This document shows, piece after piece, positions 11,820 to 25,100 of a DNA stretch of 64,000 nt (position 1 is the stretch's first letter; the number at the start of each line of letters is the position of its first letter). Location of the stretch: assembly GCF_000003815.2 (NCBI RefSeq), contig NC_049983.1:5372803-5436802 (forward strand). Reading direction: 5' to 3'. The position numbers and the translations under genes are program-made. Source of the stretch: Branchiostoma floridae (Eukaryota; Chordata; Leptocardii; Amphioxiformes; Branchiostomatidae). A model generated the notes under the pieces. That model made no database searches, was not told the origin of the DNA, and saw only the letters and a program-made list of their open reading frames with translations.

Positions 11820-13052
11820 GTTATTTTTTAAATTTTTTAAAAAGACTTAAGTCCGAACTCTGGTGATACGGTTTAACAAAGTAAAATAGAAATGCAGGGG
11901 GAAACTTATATTTTCCATGGCAAACTTTGATTTTATACGTATTGATTACAAATCTGTGGATGCATTTAACATCCATTACATGTATCATATTACCGCCACT
12001 AATCATAATACCGCCATATGAATAAGCAAAGAATTTAAGGAGATCTACTTGTTCAGCAACAGTAATTTCAAAGGTATGCACACTTCAGACATCCACTCGT
12101 TCAACACATTTTTAGAAAGGTTTTGATAATGATGAATATTCGAAGACAACAAGGTCAAAAGTTTTCAGTTCCTTTTCGTGGCAGGCAAGCTTGTCGTGGC
12201 ATGAACACACTGTCACATTCATCGCCAGATTTGTAGATAATAATCACACGTACTCATGGCACAAGACGAGCATGATTCAACAGCAATCTTGAATTTCTGT
12301 TCGTGACCTACAGCTCGTGTAAAGAACCGTTGCATTATAGCCCGGATCTACGGCTGAATGGGCAAAAGTGGTTGTGACGGACAACTAATTAAATGAAAAT
12401 TCTTGGCTGTATACATCCGTTTTCTTATGATTTTTTGTGTGCTCATGCAGATTTTTGTTTTGTGCAATTACAGTAATTAATAACAGGAAAAGAAGGAACA
12501 ATAGAGGATGTATAAAGGTATATAGCGGCACTTAATTGTGCTCCTTCCTGTTGTCATGTGGAACCCCCTCCCAATCATGTGCCAGTTCTCTGTGCAATTC
12601 CGCGCTGTGTTACAATTACAGTACAGTTTAGCAGGACAAGAGAGACAAAAATTGAAAAAAGATACACAGAAGAAAATTGCAAACTTAAGGTAACATGTGA
12701 CCGGAGAAAATGATACGTTGATCATTTGTCAAATTATTACGACTAGAGAAATTGCAGTAGATATGTTGGTATTATGGTAATGGATGTTATTCTTCATAAG
12801 ATAGGACAAGCATTTTTTTCACTTGAATACAAGGCTGAATAGGAATAGGGAGATTCCAGTTCGAAACTGTGACTCCACTGCCCACCCAAAAAAGGCTAGG
12901 GTCGGCAGGTTGTTCTACGGTAGACGCAACAGGAAACGCAACAGTTTTTGCCAGGAATTAAGGTACATACATTGTACATGTACAAGTGTTGGTACTTGGT
13001 ATGGTAATGTGCAACAAACTGTATTAACACAGATGTATGAATTTTTGCCTAG
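11820..13052. other. Unassigned stretch upstream of the first visible DENND6 exon
   Basis: Nothing coding was recognised. The segment at about 12888-12955 repeats a sequence from about 1594-1665. An upstream DENND6 exon was looked for here by eye and not found. Confidence 0.5.
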
Positions 13053-13117
13053 GTGTATACACTACCTACAAGCCCTTCTTGAACAAGGACAAAAACATCC
13101 TGAAAAGATTGCAAAAG
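13053..13117 (+). CDS. DENND6: DENND6 exon: VYTTYKPFLNKD...
   Basis: Acceptor TTTTTGCCTAG and donor GTAGGT. The first two bases complete a split codon (phase 1 entry, giving Gly with a preceding G), and the exon leaves in phase 0. It encodes VYTTYKPFLNKDKNILKRLQ plus K. Confidence 0.88.
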
Positions 13118-16100
13118 GTAGGTCTTTCATGATCACTATCATAAAATCATGAACATTAAACCAACGTAAACATTTCTGCATTTGCAGTACATACTTATGA
13201 CCTGTGTATTTAGAGGTTATTTATTTATTAATTAAAAATTAAGATCCTCCAAATACAGTGGAAGGTATGGTGGAACAGGTGTTTCTTGTTAGAAGACATC
13301 TTTTCAATTCAAGTCCGCCATACCAAAGTTAAACTTGTATTATCATTAGTATGATGAAATGTGAACATGTTATTCAATCAAAGGAAAGGACTTTTGCACA
13401 GACATTGTATATGACTTGGGTGGAAAAGGCTACCATTTGATGATGCTAATCACCTCCATGAAAATGAAGGGCATAAATTATGTGTATGTGTATGAGGTGC
13501 GTATCACTATAATAATGTTTTGTGCAATTTTGATGATGTATTTTGGTACATGGGTAGGAGTCATTGGCCCAACAGCACTGCACGTAAAGGTGAATTTCCA
13601 GAAGTATCAAGACCTTGAAACACCAGTGAAATTTACTGTGTCTTGGTTGTACATTACTTTCTGGGCTTGAGGTGTACTGTCTACGCTTTTTGATAAACTG
13701 ATCATCCTTGCTTCTAGTGAAGTGTCGATTTGTCAACATTTTCAGGATTAGAAGTGTTGGTGTGTTTTCTCTGCAAATTTTCGCCTTCTAGGCAGTTGTT
13801 AACACGAAAATCGTAAATGTTAAAACAATCGTAGGGCGTTGGGTTCTCCACCGAAAACAGCGATGTTTTTGTAGCAAAATATATGGACCATTGCAGTGTA
13901 CAAAATACTTTTCTGAGCTAGGTTGCACAGTTTGCAACCTGGGGCAAAAAACTAGTTGCACAACTGAATTTCAAGTTGCACCACCTACAATTCACTAATT
14001 TCTAAAAAAAAGATACAATCATGGTTGACTGATATGAAATGGGGCTGCCTCTGTCCATTTATTTTTTCTATTAGTAAATTGAGAACAAAATCGAGTTCTG
14101 AGACTCAAAATCTAAGTTGCACCCTGTGCAACCTGAGTTTAGAAGTAAGTTGCACCAAGCAAAAAGTGGTTGCAATGTGCAAGTGCATGTTTTGCACGCT
14201 GCCATTGTCTTGAGTGTCACCCATTCACATTGTCAAGTTTTGACAGACAATGCCGGCTGGGAAAATGACGCTGCTCAATCTCAAGCTCGACTCCAAAAAG
14301 CTACGGATTTTCATGAATGTTAGCTAAATAATCTAGAAAATTTGGAAATAAACGCCCTAAGTTTTGGAAACGTTTCTATACTCTCTACTCTTCTCTACGT
14401 TTCTCATGTGCAAATGTACAGATTCGTGGAATTGAACACTTTGAAATCATGGTGTCTGTCCTATCATGGACTTGGTCCTATCTTGTTGTTTTTACCTTGT
14501 TCTTTTCATAAGAAGACCACATGTCTAAAAAGACCACTTTACACTGGTCCCTAGGGTGGTCTTGTTATACAAGTTTCACTGTATACATGTAACATAGGAA
14601 AATCTTTATTGAACTGACCTTGTAAGACATTGTTCAATCCCCAATCTGTTCCGTAGGGTATAGCCAGTAGAAGACCAAATGAAGTGCAGACGGCCATGTT
14701 GAAGAGGTATCTGCTGGAGCTCACTCAGAGCTTTATGATTCCACTGGTGAGTCAGAGAGCAACCGTGATAGGGAGAAATCCTGAAGCTTCAAAGGATAAA
14801 ATCTAACTTTTCTGTGTTTATGACATCAATGATGCCAAAGTACAACATTTTTGTGATTCCATTCCATTCTGATAGAACTATATTCATTGAACATGGACAT
14901 TTGCACTAAAATAAACCCTTCTGGTGTTGTTGAACATCAGCCCTCAACGATCATTCTTCCAGCTCTTGAATCCTGCCACAGGGTAATCATAATGGAATTA
15001 AATTATTACTTGGACTATATCACGTTGACCATAGCAGCCTATTCAGATCCTGCCACCGTGGCTTCCAAAATTTTTAATTATGGGAGGCAATTATTAAGGA
15101 AAATGTTGTAGTATCTTGCAATTGTAATATTGTGATATTAATTACATGAATTTGCCCAAGTGCATCAGTCTCTGGTACACTCTGAATGGCCTGATCTTGG
15201 AATAGCTGTATATAATTATGTACAAGTCATTCATGTTGCTTTGATCTATGGCCCCGTTTATGCTAAGCTTGCCAAATCGGATTTCAAGCTGAAACCACAG
15301 AAGATTGAGACCCCATTCACACTCAGAAAAACATTTATTCGAATAAAAAAAATTCTATCCGATCCAAAATTGCATTCACACTCGTCTTCGGCAATCTGAT
15401 TAGTGCGCCCTCAGTCTTATCAGAATGAAACATTAGGTTGAGGTCAAAGAGTAGCGTCATTTCTTACAGCTCAAAATGGCGGGAATCCACCAACTTTTGA
15501 TGCTGTTGTTCCTCTGGAGAATGTTCTGTAGTCGTAGAAGGGAACACAATCGACGGTCTTTGATCACGAGAAGGTTTCACCGACAAGGTCTTCTGCATAT
15601 TGGGCTAGCTGTAGTACAGCTCAGATGTACGCCACCAGAGCGGCAGACAGAACGATCTGGGAGTGGGAGCGAAGCCATGATTGGTGGAACAACGTGTGCT
15701 TTAAACATTTTCAGAGTCGGACTGGCAGAAAAACTTCTAATTGAGCAAAGTCACCTTTGATAACTTGCATCCTATCCACTTAAAGTGAATCCTATCCACT
15801 TGCGCATTCACACTGCCGAATCGTACGAATCAAGACTCCCCGCGGCGCAATTTTATCCACTTCCCGGAGTTCTATCTACCTCCCCGAGGTGGATTGCGAG
15901 GGATTCGAATCCATGAAATCGGCAGGCGCGGTGGCGAGCAGCAGCAAGTTTGGAGAGCTCAGAGATTTTCCGGAATTTTAACGTATTTCTCACTAGTTTA
16001 CCTTTATTTTCCTTGCCAGTTCACAATATAAATAGTGCTTTAACATTTTGAGGACCTGTAATACCGGTGAATAGTCAATTATTTGTATATTTGAAAGAAA

Positions 16101-19100
16101 TTCCGGACAGTTTTGAACCTAACGCTAACAGGGTGGGAGGGCGGTATTGCGTGGTATGTACAGTAATTTAGGGAGAGGGAACCTTACCGATTTCGTCGTA
16201 CGTCGACTTTTGGAACGGCACACGATTGCGTAGTTTACCTGGGAAGTTTAATCACTTATATATTTCGTACAGATATTTATTTTTCACCTTGTAATACGCT
16301 AGTTTTCGTGGCATTTGTCAAACATCTTGTCCCGACTAATTTGCATGTGAATCACATACAGAGTGGGAGGGCGAACAAGCAGATTTTTTGACCTGAACTT
16401 ACTTTTATAGCCTATTTGGTGATTTGATTACAAAATACAACAGTTGGAATTGATATTTGTTGTTTGGTCTGTATCACAGTTGTTGAATTTGCGTGGTTTA
16501 TCGGCGACGCATCGGGTTTCGACCGGCGGTAGCTAGACCCATGTAACAGCACAATTTACAGGTTTGCGATAGCAGAACCTGTTTGGAATTCACTATTATT
16601 GGTAACTGTGTTTCTCTGGATACTGAGTGGAACAGGGGCGGTGATTGGAAGTCACGCTGGTAACTAACAGGAGAGCGGTGACTTAGGGAGTCACGCTGGT
16701 AACTAACAGGAGAGCGGTGACTTAGGGAGTCACGCTGGTAACTAACAGGAGAGCGGTGACTTAGGGAGTCACGCTGGTAACTAACAGCAGAGCGGTGACT
16801 TAGGGAGTCACGCTGGTAACTAACAGCAGAGCGGTGACTTAGGGAGTCACGCTGGTAACTAACAGGAGAGCGGTGACTTAGGGAGTCACGCTGGTAACTA
16901 ACAGGAGAGCGGTGACTTAGGGAGTCACGCTGGTAACTAACAGGAGAGCGGTGACTTAGGGAGTCACACTGGTAACTAACAAGAGAGCGGTGACTTAGGG
17001 AGTCACGCTGGTAACTAACAGGAGAGCGGTGTCTTGGAGGCCCGCTGGTAGGAATAGAAAACAGGATGGAACTCCATTGCACATGCATATTCCTGGCCCT
17101 TTGTCTAATGCTCAGCAAAGCCGAACCAGGATCACAGCCAGACACTAAACATGAGATAAATGAAGGAAATGTCACATGTACTTTCAGATCTGACTGTACT
17201 TCTGACTGGGCCACGTTTGCCTTCATGATTAAGCACAGTGGGCTCAATGGGACTTATTTCAGCCGCCACAAATTACTGATGCACAATAATAGTACTAAGC
17301 TGTCAATGATTCTAATACTGCTTTTAAGTGGAGATGTTGAGATGAACCCAGGACCTAGACCACCTAAGTATCCTTGTGGGAGCTGTAACAAGGCTGTACA
17401 GAACACCCAGGCTGCCATATGTTGTGATGACTGCAATAGATGGTATCACAAAGATTGCATTGGGCTATGTTCCCAGGTATACACTGTATTAGAAACCCAC
17501 AAATCATACTCATGGATATGCTGTGACTGCGGCATACCAAACTTTGCATCAGACATGTTCGACATCACTGATGACAGCTTCCATTCAGTAAATTCATTTG
17601 ATACGCTGAACTCAAGTTTACCAGGTGACACACCGGCAGCAACATCCACCCCACTTAGATCAAAGCAGGGGAAAACTCACACTAGAGGTAATGGCCACAA
17701 AAAGAACAGGGCTAAACTCCTGCTGGTAAACTGCCAGAGNNNNNNNNNNNNNNNNNNNNNNNNNNNNNNNNNNNNNNNNNNNNNNNNNNNNNNNNNNNNN
17801 NNNNNNNNNNNNNNNNNNNNNNNNNNNNNNNNNNNNNNNAACATATCAAGCAGTGAAATATTCCCTGACAACTACATAGTACACCGTAAAGACAGAAAAA
17901 CTGGCCCAGGAGGTGGTGTATTTCAGGCAAACAGGGATGATCTGATTGTCACCCACAGACCAGATCTGGACACAGACTGTGAGATCATTTGGACACAAAC
18001 CCAACTTGCAGGAAAGAAACCGCTAATGATTGGTACATACTACAGGCCACCGTCAGACCAGGGCAATAGTCTGGATGAGCTTGACAGCTCTATAAATAAA
18101 ATGGGAACTAAGATAAACTCCGACAACGTAATTATTCTGGGAGATTTTAACATCCCTGGTATTAATTGGGATGCTAGCACAACAGACAACGCTCAGAACC
18201 ATACAGGACAGGCACAGAAACTACTACACTTAACGGACAACCATGGGCTATTCCAAACAGTTCAGGAACCAACTAGAAATAGTAATCTTTCGGACCTGGT
18301 CTTAGTCAATAACCCAAACATAATTAAAAAAACCACAGTTGTTCCGGGAATAAGTGACCATGACATGGTTCTAGTGGACGTAAACTTGGCACCCAAACAG
18401 ATTAAAAAACCAAAAAGGAAAGTGTACATTCGCACCAAATCTGACGAGCCGGCTATCAAGAATGACTTGAGGACTATGCAACAAACTTTAACATGAGAAC
18501 AAAAGACATGTCAGTGACACAGAAATGGGATGACTTCAAAGGCAAAATGAAGCACACAATGAACAAGCACATTCCTAGTAAAATGACGTCAAGCAGATAC
18601 AACTTGCCCTGGTTTAACAGAAACTTAAGAAGGCACTGTCGGAAGAAGCAACGTCTTTACAATAAAGCTAAGAGAACAGGACAAGAGGAAGACTGGAACA
18701 AATGTAAGAAAGTAAAAAAAGGAGTTCAGAAAAGCATTAGATCAGCACACTCAAAATACGTGGCAAACATGGGAGAAGCTATAACTGCATGACAAACCCA
18801 AAACATTCTGGTCATACATAAAAGGCTTGAGGAGAGACCTTGTCGGGGTAGCCACTCTAAAGGTTGGGAGTACCATTATTAGTGACAGTGAGAAAAAAGC
18901 AGAGGCACTCAGTTCACAGTTTAAAAGTGTATTCACAGAAGAGGACACTACAGACATGCCATCCCTCGGTCAGCCCTGCACCCCTCCTATGGAACAAATA
19001 GAAATTTCTACTTATGGTGTTGAAAAAATGTTGCAAGGCCTCAATCCCTCCAAAGCATCCGGGCCAGACCAAATACCTCTTTGGTTCCTCAAAATGACAG

Positions 19101-22100
19101 CCAGTGAAATCGCTCCTGTTTTAACTAACATTTTCCAACAATCGCTTGACACAGGAGAAATCCCCAAAGACTGGAGAGATGCAAATATATGCGCCATTTT
19201 CAAAAAGGGAGACAGAAGCCTCAGCGATCCCCAGTAACTACAGACCTGTTTCACTCACCAGTATTTCCTGTAAACTACTGGAACACATTATCCACAGCCA
19301 TATCATGAAACACCTAGAAGGCCACAATATACTAACGGACTACCAGCATGGTTTCAGAGCAAAGCGATCCACAGAAACACAGCTTATCTTAACAGTTCAT
19401 GACATAGCTGGGGCACTGAACAATAAAAGACAGGTGGATCTAGCAATACTCGATTTCACTAAAGCCTTCGATAAAGTCCCACATAGCAGACTCATATCAA
19501 AACTGGAGTTCTATGGAGTTCAAGGTACTACACTTAACTGGCTGAAGGCTTTCCTGACGAATAGAGAGCAAACAGTAGTGGTGGAAGGGAAGGCCTCAGC
19601 TCCAGTTAAAGTAGCGTCGAGAGTTCCGCAAGGGACTGTGCTGGGACCATTGCTCTTCCTCTTGTACATAAACGACTTACCAGACCAGCTTGATTCAAGT
19701 GTTAGGTTATTTGCCGATGATTGTCTGTTATATATAGAGGTATCCACACAAAATGATTCACAAGTTCTTCAGAAAGATCTGAACACCCTGGAAGAATGGG
19801 AAAGGAAATGGCTTATGCAGTTCAACCCTGATAAGTGCCATATCATGCACATAACAAACAAACGAACACCAAATGTGCCCCTTACCAGTTTTGTGGTCAG
19901 ACATTAGAAACCACAAAAACCCACCCATACCTTGGTGTTACATTAACAACTGGGCTGAAGTGGGGTGTCCATGTTAACAAAATAACAACCAAGGCTAAAC
20001 AGACATTGGGAGTAATCAAACGCAACTTGTGGGCATGCCCAACCAGGGTAAAATCACTTGCATACACGTCACTAGTAAGACCTAACCTTGAATATGCCGC
20101 TACAGTATGGGACCCGTATACAAAGAAAGACAAAGATAAACTTGAAAGGGTACAGAACCAAGCTGCCCGATTCTGCACAAACAACTATAACAGGGATTCT
20201 AGTGTTACCAAAATGAAAACAGATTTGCAGTGGATGTCACTTGAAGACATAAGGAAAGTCCAGACTTTCCATGATGTACAAAATGACCAATAAACTGGTG
20301 GACGTACCAACGGATAAGTATCTAATACCAGCTCAAAAAAGAACAAGAAACAGTCATGCCTTCAAATACCAGAGTTACCAACCTAGGATTGATGTGTTCA
20401 AAAATTCGTACTTTCCCAGAACTATCGTAGAGTGGAACTTGTTATCACCAAGTACAGTAGGGGCATCTTCTCTTGGTAGTTTTAAAGAACGCTTGCAGAT
20501 AGATGTGCAAAAGTTAGGGGTAACGAGTCGTTCGGTGTAATATAACCAGCTGCTGCCGCGCCGCGTGCCTGCAAAGCTGGTGTGTTACGCCGAACGGCGG
20601 TTATACCGGCTATATAGATACAGATACAGATACAGATACAGATACAGAAATCCAAGTGATTTGGGAGTGTTCATACTGCTAAGTTTTATTCGGATCTGGT
20701 AGTTTTATTCGGATAACATTTTTTTTTGAATCGTTTTTCTGAGTGTGAATGGGGTCTGATTCATGTGGCTCAGTATGAATGGTCAAAGTCACATTGAAGC
20801 CAGCTAAATTGCGAACCACCTCTGGTAGGTACATTTGTAGGTAGTTTCGATGTGGCTCAGGCAACTAGTTTGCATATTGACACGGTCATTAGTCACGTGG
20901 TCATATGAAAATTGAGGTATTTTCTGCACCACATTAGCTTTGCTGGAATATTTTGCAGATCCTATGGTAGACACTCCTCTGGACAGATGAGGAGACATGG
21001 GTGTTTCTAGCTATCTTCAGGGGCGTGTGTTACACATCCAGGTGGCCGCGCGCCAAGAAAGGCTATGCAATAACATGGAACCCATTCCGTACAAAGATTA
21101 AAACACTTGAAGAACAAATGCTGAAAGGTACACAACCACAACTCTAAGAGTAGTAATAATTATGCCAGAATAACGTATCCATTCTACAACGAGCTCCACT
21201 GAGTCTGGCGATTAAGTGCCAACACAGGCGAGGGGGGCGCTGAATGTAGCTGCAACAAGTTTGCTGTTGGACTCGATTTCTAAATAGTCGCGCTATCACA
21301 TCATGGTGAGAAATATCTGTGGTATGCAACTTACCTGATTCCATTTTGCAAGGCTTAGTATGAACGGGGCCAATAGCATTAACTAGAGGTGATTTCTGTG
21401 ACTTTTGACACATTCTTATTTGATTCAGGAGCGCTATGTCACCAGTCTGATGCCTCTGCAGAGAAATGTATCACCATGGAAGGTCTGTTATCTGGAAAAG
21501 TACTTAAGGGGTTGGGACTGCTGCATTGTACTGGTACAAAACTGTTTTTCTTCTTCTTGGACCGGCCCAGAAAAAAACAGATTTTGGATCAATTAGAAAG
21601 TGTGGTGAGGTGAAATGAGAAAATGAAGACACTGTATTGGCGGGTGTCCACATGTTTATGGGCTTACCTTATAACTAGTCTATGAAAATAACAAGAGCAA
21701 TGTAGAGAGTTTAGTAGTAATTTCTACCAAGTTACATGTTTACAGACAATAAATTCAGGTCTGGGCCTTTTCATTGTCCTCTAAACCTGAACTGGACCTT
21801 TACCTGAATTTTCTGTACCGATACCCACCCCTAGTGTACCTCCAACACTTCACTGTTGCATGACAAATGAATCTAAACTCAGCACAAAAAGTTTGGAATA
21901 TCAACTTTGGTACATTATATTCCTGACATTTCTGCATCAATTTCAGTGTATTAAAAATCAATTGAAAGCTTGTGTGATTCCCTTTCCTATGGTATCAAAC
22001 TTATCATGATTGCAAACAATTGAAAGAAGCACCAGGTCTGCTTACATGAGTGGGTCACGAAAAAAAAGTGCCCAAATTTCCCTGCTTCTGTTCAACACTG

Positions 22101-25100
22101 CATTGTCCTGTTGGTATTGGCGCGCATGTCAGTGAGTCAATCAATCCTTTCTTCCATGGTTGGACGGACCTTTTAACCCAGCCCTTCCAAAGCCCCTTCC
22201 AAAGGCCCTTCTTTCCTTGCCGAGTTTCATGGCTTAGTTAGACAATGGTACATTCCAGGCGAGTATTAAAACGCTCTTCTAGACGCATGTTACTGTATGT
22301 GGTCCAGCGTAATAAATCTACGCTTTAACTCACCATGTTTATATAAATACATATCACAAATTGCATCAGAAGGAACTTAGTTTGTAATAAAAAATAATGC
22401 ATATTCATTGTGGGTCAAAAAGTTTTACAAAACCTGTTTAATGTGCCAATAATTCATCTGACATAAATTATGATAATGAGGGGGGAGGGGGGCGACATGT
22501 GGAACTCGGGATTTTTAAGCGTAGAATCTAGTCTAACTTACCAAAATAACATAAAATACGCGGCAAGGCACAGCTTTTTTAAAAAGATTTCTTGTTTACG
22601 TCACGTTTGGTATACAGAAGCAACAGACCATACAAGTTTGTGTTAGCACATTTGAGTAGAGTATACATGTATCTGCCCCTTCGGCAAGAGTTTACTAACT
22701 TTCAGCGTTTGGTGGTGGATCTAGGCAGCATTATGGTGTGGGGCGGTATAACCGCCGTAGGAAAAACAAGATTTGTCATCATTCCAGGCGACTTCAATGT
22801 GGTGAGATACAGGGACACCATCCTCCATCCAGTTGCAATATCCTACCTCTTCAATATTGGACCAAATTCCACTGTGCAAGATTACAACATCCGTCCACAG
22901 AGAGCAAGGACCGATGCGATGCTGGAGTACAGTCTTAGGATGGAATAGCTTTCCTACGCCTTATGGCTAGCACTCGATTGAACACCTCTTGGTTCACTTT
23001 GTTTGAATAAAAAGTAAAAATGGCTTTGATTTAAATGTCCTCACTCCTGTTCATTCAACTTGCCTTCATTCACAAGTCAATGCAAACTGAAGTTAAAATG
23101 AGCCGAATGGAGTGTTTGACTTTAGCAGGGTAATTTTGGCACTTTATTTTTGTAACCCTTTGTACGTAAGCAGGCCTGGTGCTTGTTCCATGAATTTTTA
23201 ATCCTAATATACTCTACTCAGATGTGCTAAAAATAGACTTCGATATTCTGTATATATAATACCAAAACTTACGTGAAAAAAGGATTGATTAAATCATTGA
23301 CACCTGCGGTCATAAAAACGGGACCAAGGACCTCCAGGCCTTGACGGGACGATACACAGAAGTAGGGAAATAGGGGCACTTTTTTTTTGGTGACCCACTC
23401 ACGTAAGCTGGCCAAGGGCGTGTTTCATGCGTTAACAATGATAAGTTTGGTACCATTGGAAAGAAAATCACACAACCTTTAAATTGATAATGATATATTG
23501 AAATTGATGCAAAAACAACGGAAATATGACCAACCGAAATTGATATTCCAAAACTTTTTGTGCTGAGTTTAGTATAGAATGCATTGAACTGAAAAGAAGA
23601 AAAATGATGTGCGAAAAATTGGGTAGAGCCATTTGTTGTGGTGTGAGCTGAAAAAAAAAGAATAATATTAAATGGCCATCCCTCCGCCAGGTCAAAACAT
23701 TCAGACATTGCCCAACTGTCCTCTTAGATGACAAGTTTTTCCATGGCTCTTTCCATCCCTTTAACTTTTTATTGCTGAATGTTTTTTTTCTCCAAAAATG
23801 TTTTTCCTGGTCCTGCCCACCCTCTGCTCAATATTGTAGTCCCTTGCTGAATAAAGAGACTCTTTTTACACAACCATTGCTTTATCAATTGATGTTTTAG
23901 TGACCATGATGCATCTGTTATCTTCCTTCATCATAAATAAAGCAATGGTTGTTTAAAAAGAGTCACTCAATTCAGTAAATTACCAACAGATGAAACTGTT
24001 CATAAGGGAGACCCTTACTTACTGTAATAGTTATGATTTTCTATAAGCGTCCAATGTTAATGGATGTCCTACATGTACATTATGTGTTTCAGCAAGCTCC
24101 ACGGTTAAAACCATTTGAGCCTGAGGAGTTTCTGAAGACTGTGGAGCACTCTGGACCTCAGCTAACATCAGGGCTAAGAGGGGACTGGGAAGGGCTGTAC
24201 AGGTAAGACGAAGAGTGGTCTTAAGTTACCATACGAGACCAGTACTGTTCAATTAGGTTTTTCTTTGACCCACTTCCATCAAACACCTAAAATCACCACA
24301 CAAAAAAAACAGTCGAAGCTAAACCTCTGCTTGGAAAGTATTAATCTGCTCGGATTGTGCATGCATGTCTGGCCGACTTGGGAAAGACTTAAAAATCCTT
24401 TGTGTGGGAATTGACACCTCCACTAAAACCCAAATGTAAAATGGACAAGTCAAAAAACACTAATGAATCCACCCAAAAATTGTAACGGGTGCACAACATG
24501 GTACTTTGGCTGAGGATAGTTTGCCTGGCCATGTGATCCAAGATTATGATCAACTTCAACTCAAAGTTTCTCGCCTAGCTGCTGTAACTTTTAAACTTCC
24601 CTGGCAAATGGGATTTGATTTAGAATCATGAGGAAATGGCAAATGACCAAGGTGTTATTTGAAACATTAAGATCAAACCCAATAGCAGCCGATTAGTAGC
24701 ACCTAATCCATGCAAAATGCAATAATGCCTTTAATTAGTGGTAAATAACGGGAATTACTTGTGACATATGTAAGTTAGTTAAACGTGAACATCATCATGC
24801 ATAAATTATGTGAATATAGAAGGCAGTTGCTTAAAATCTAAATGGAGGCATGCAATGTTATGCAGGTCTCCAAACCTTTATTCCAATACTAAATTGACTG
24901 GAGTTTTATGTACAGTAATATACATATTTTTAGCCTCCCTTAAAAGGGGGTGGGGCAAAGGGGTGTCCTAATTGAACTGCTGTGGTAGTGTTCTACCCAG
25001 TCACGATGTAGGTTTGTTGAACAGCATGCCTGTAAAGATGACTGAGACTTGTGTATCTTTGTATGATGAGAATTGTGTATCTTTGTATGATGAGAATTGT

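Larger units (their letters stand above)
16640..20648 (+). mobile_element. CR1-type LINE with 2A peptide and PHD finger, near full length
   Basis: In order it has a 39-bp tandem repeat (5' end), an ORF with a hydrophobic N-terminus, 2A motif, PHD finger, APE endonuclease and reverse transcriptase, then a GC-rich 3' hairpin-like segment (CGCCGAACGGCGG) and an (AGATAC)n tail. It is in the same orientation as DENND6 and inside an intron. A 100-base N run removes part of the endonuclease. Copies of its 3' end recur at 48.9-50.06 kb and an RT piece at 50.06-50.4 kb, so the family is multicopy. Confidence 0.88.
15250..21371. mobile_element. PIF/Harbinger-like DNA transposon remnant, split by a CR1 LINE
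   Basis: The left end GGCCCCGTTTATGCTAAGC and the reverse complement of the right end, GGCCCCGTTCATACTAAGC, pair as terminal inverted repeats. Subterminal inverted blocks also match: the segment with CCATTCACACTCAGAAAAAC at about 15320 matches the complement at about 20720-20755. A transposase-like fragment lies inside (15476-15770). The CR1 element at 16.6-20.65 kb sits between the halves and was probably inserted later. The 3-bp flanks (TAT and AAT) do not form a clean duplication. The element fills most of the DENND6 intron 14747-21428. Confidence 0.65.

Noticed and set aside
12823-13152. A 109-codon open frame covering the first DENND6 exon
   Set aside because: It is in a different frame from the exon. 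The exon reading frame matches the conserved protein and its splice sites.
16651-17040. CRISPR-like array of ~39-bp repeats
   Set aside because: The units abut directly with no unique spacers, and the setting is a eukaryotic LINE 5' end. The minus-strand frame through it is only the repeat translated.
17066-17330. Reading the 2A motif as a sign of an inserted RNA virus
   Set aside because: The downstream PHD, APE endonuclease and RT belong to a CR1 LINE, and 2A sequences are known in such LINEs, so no viral gene is implied.
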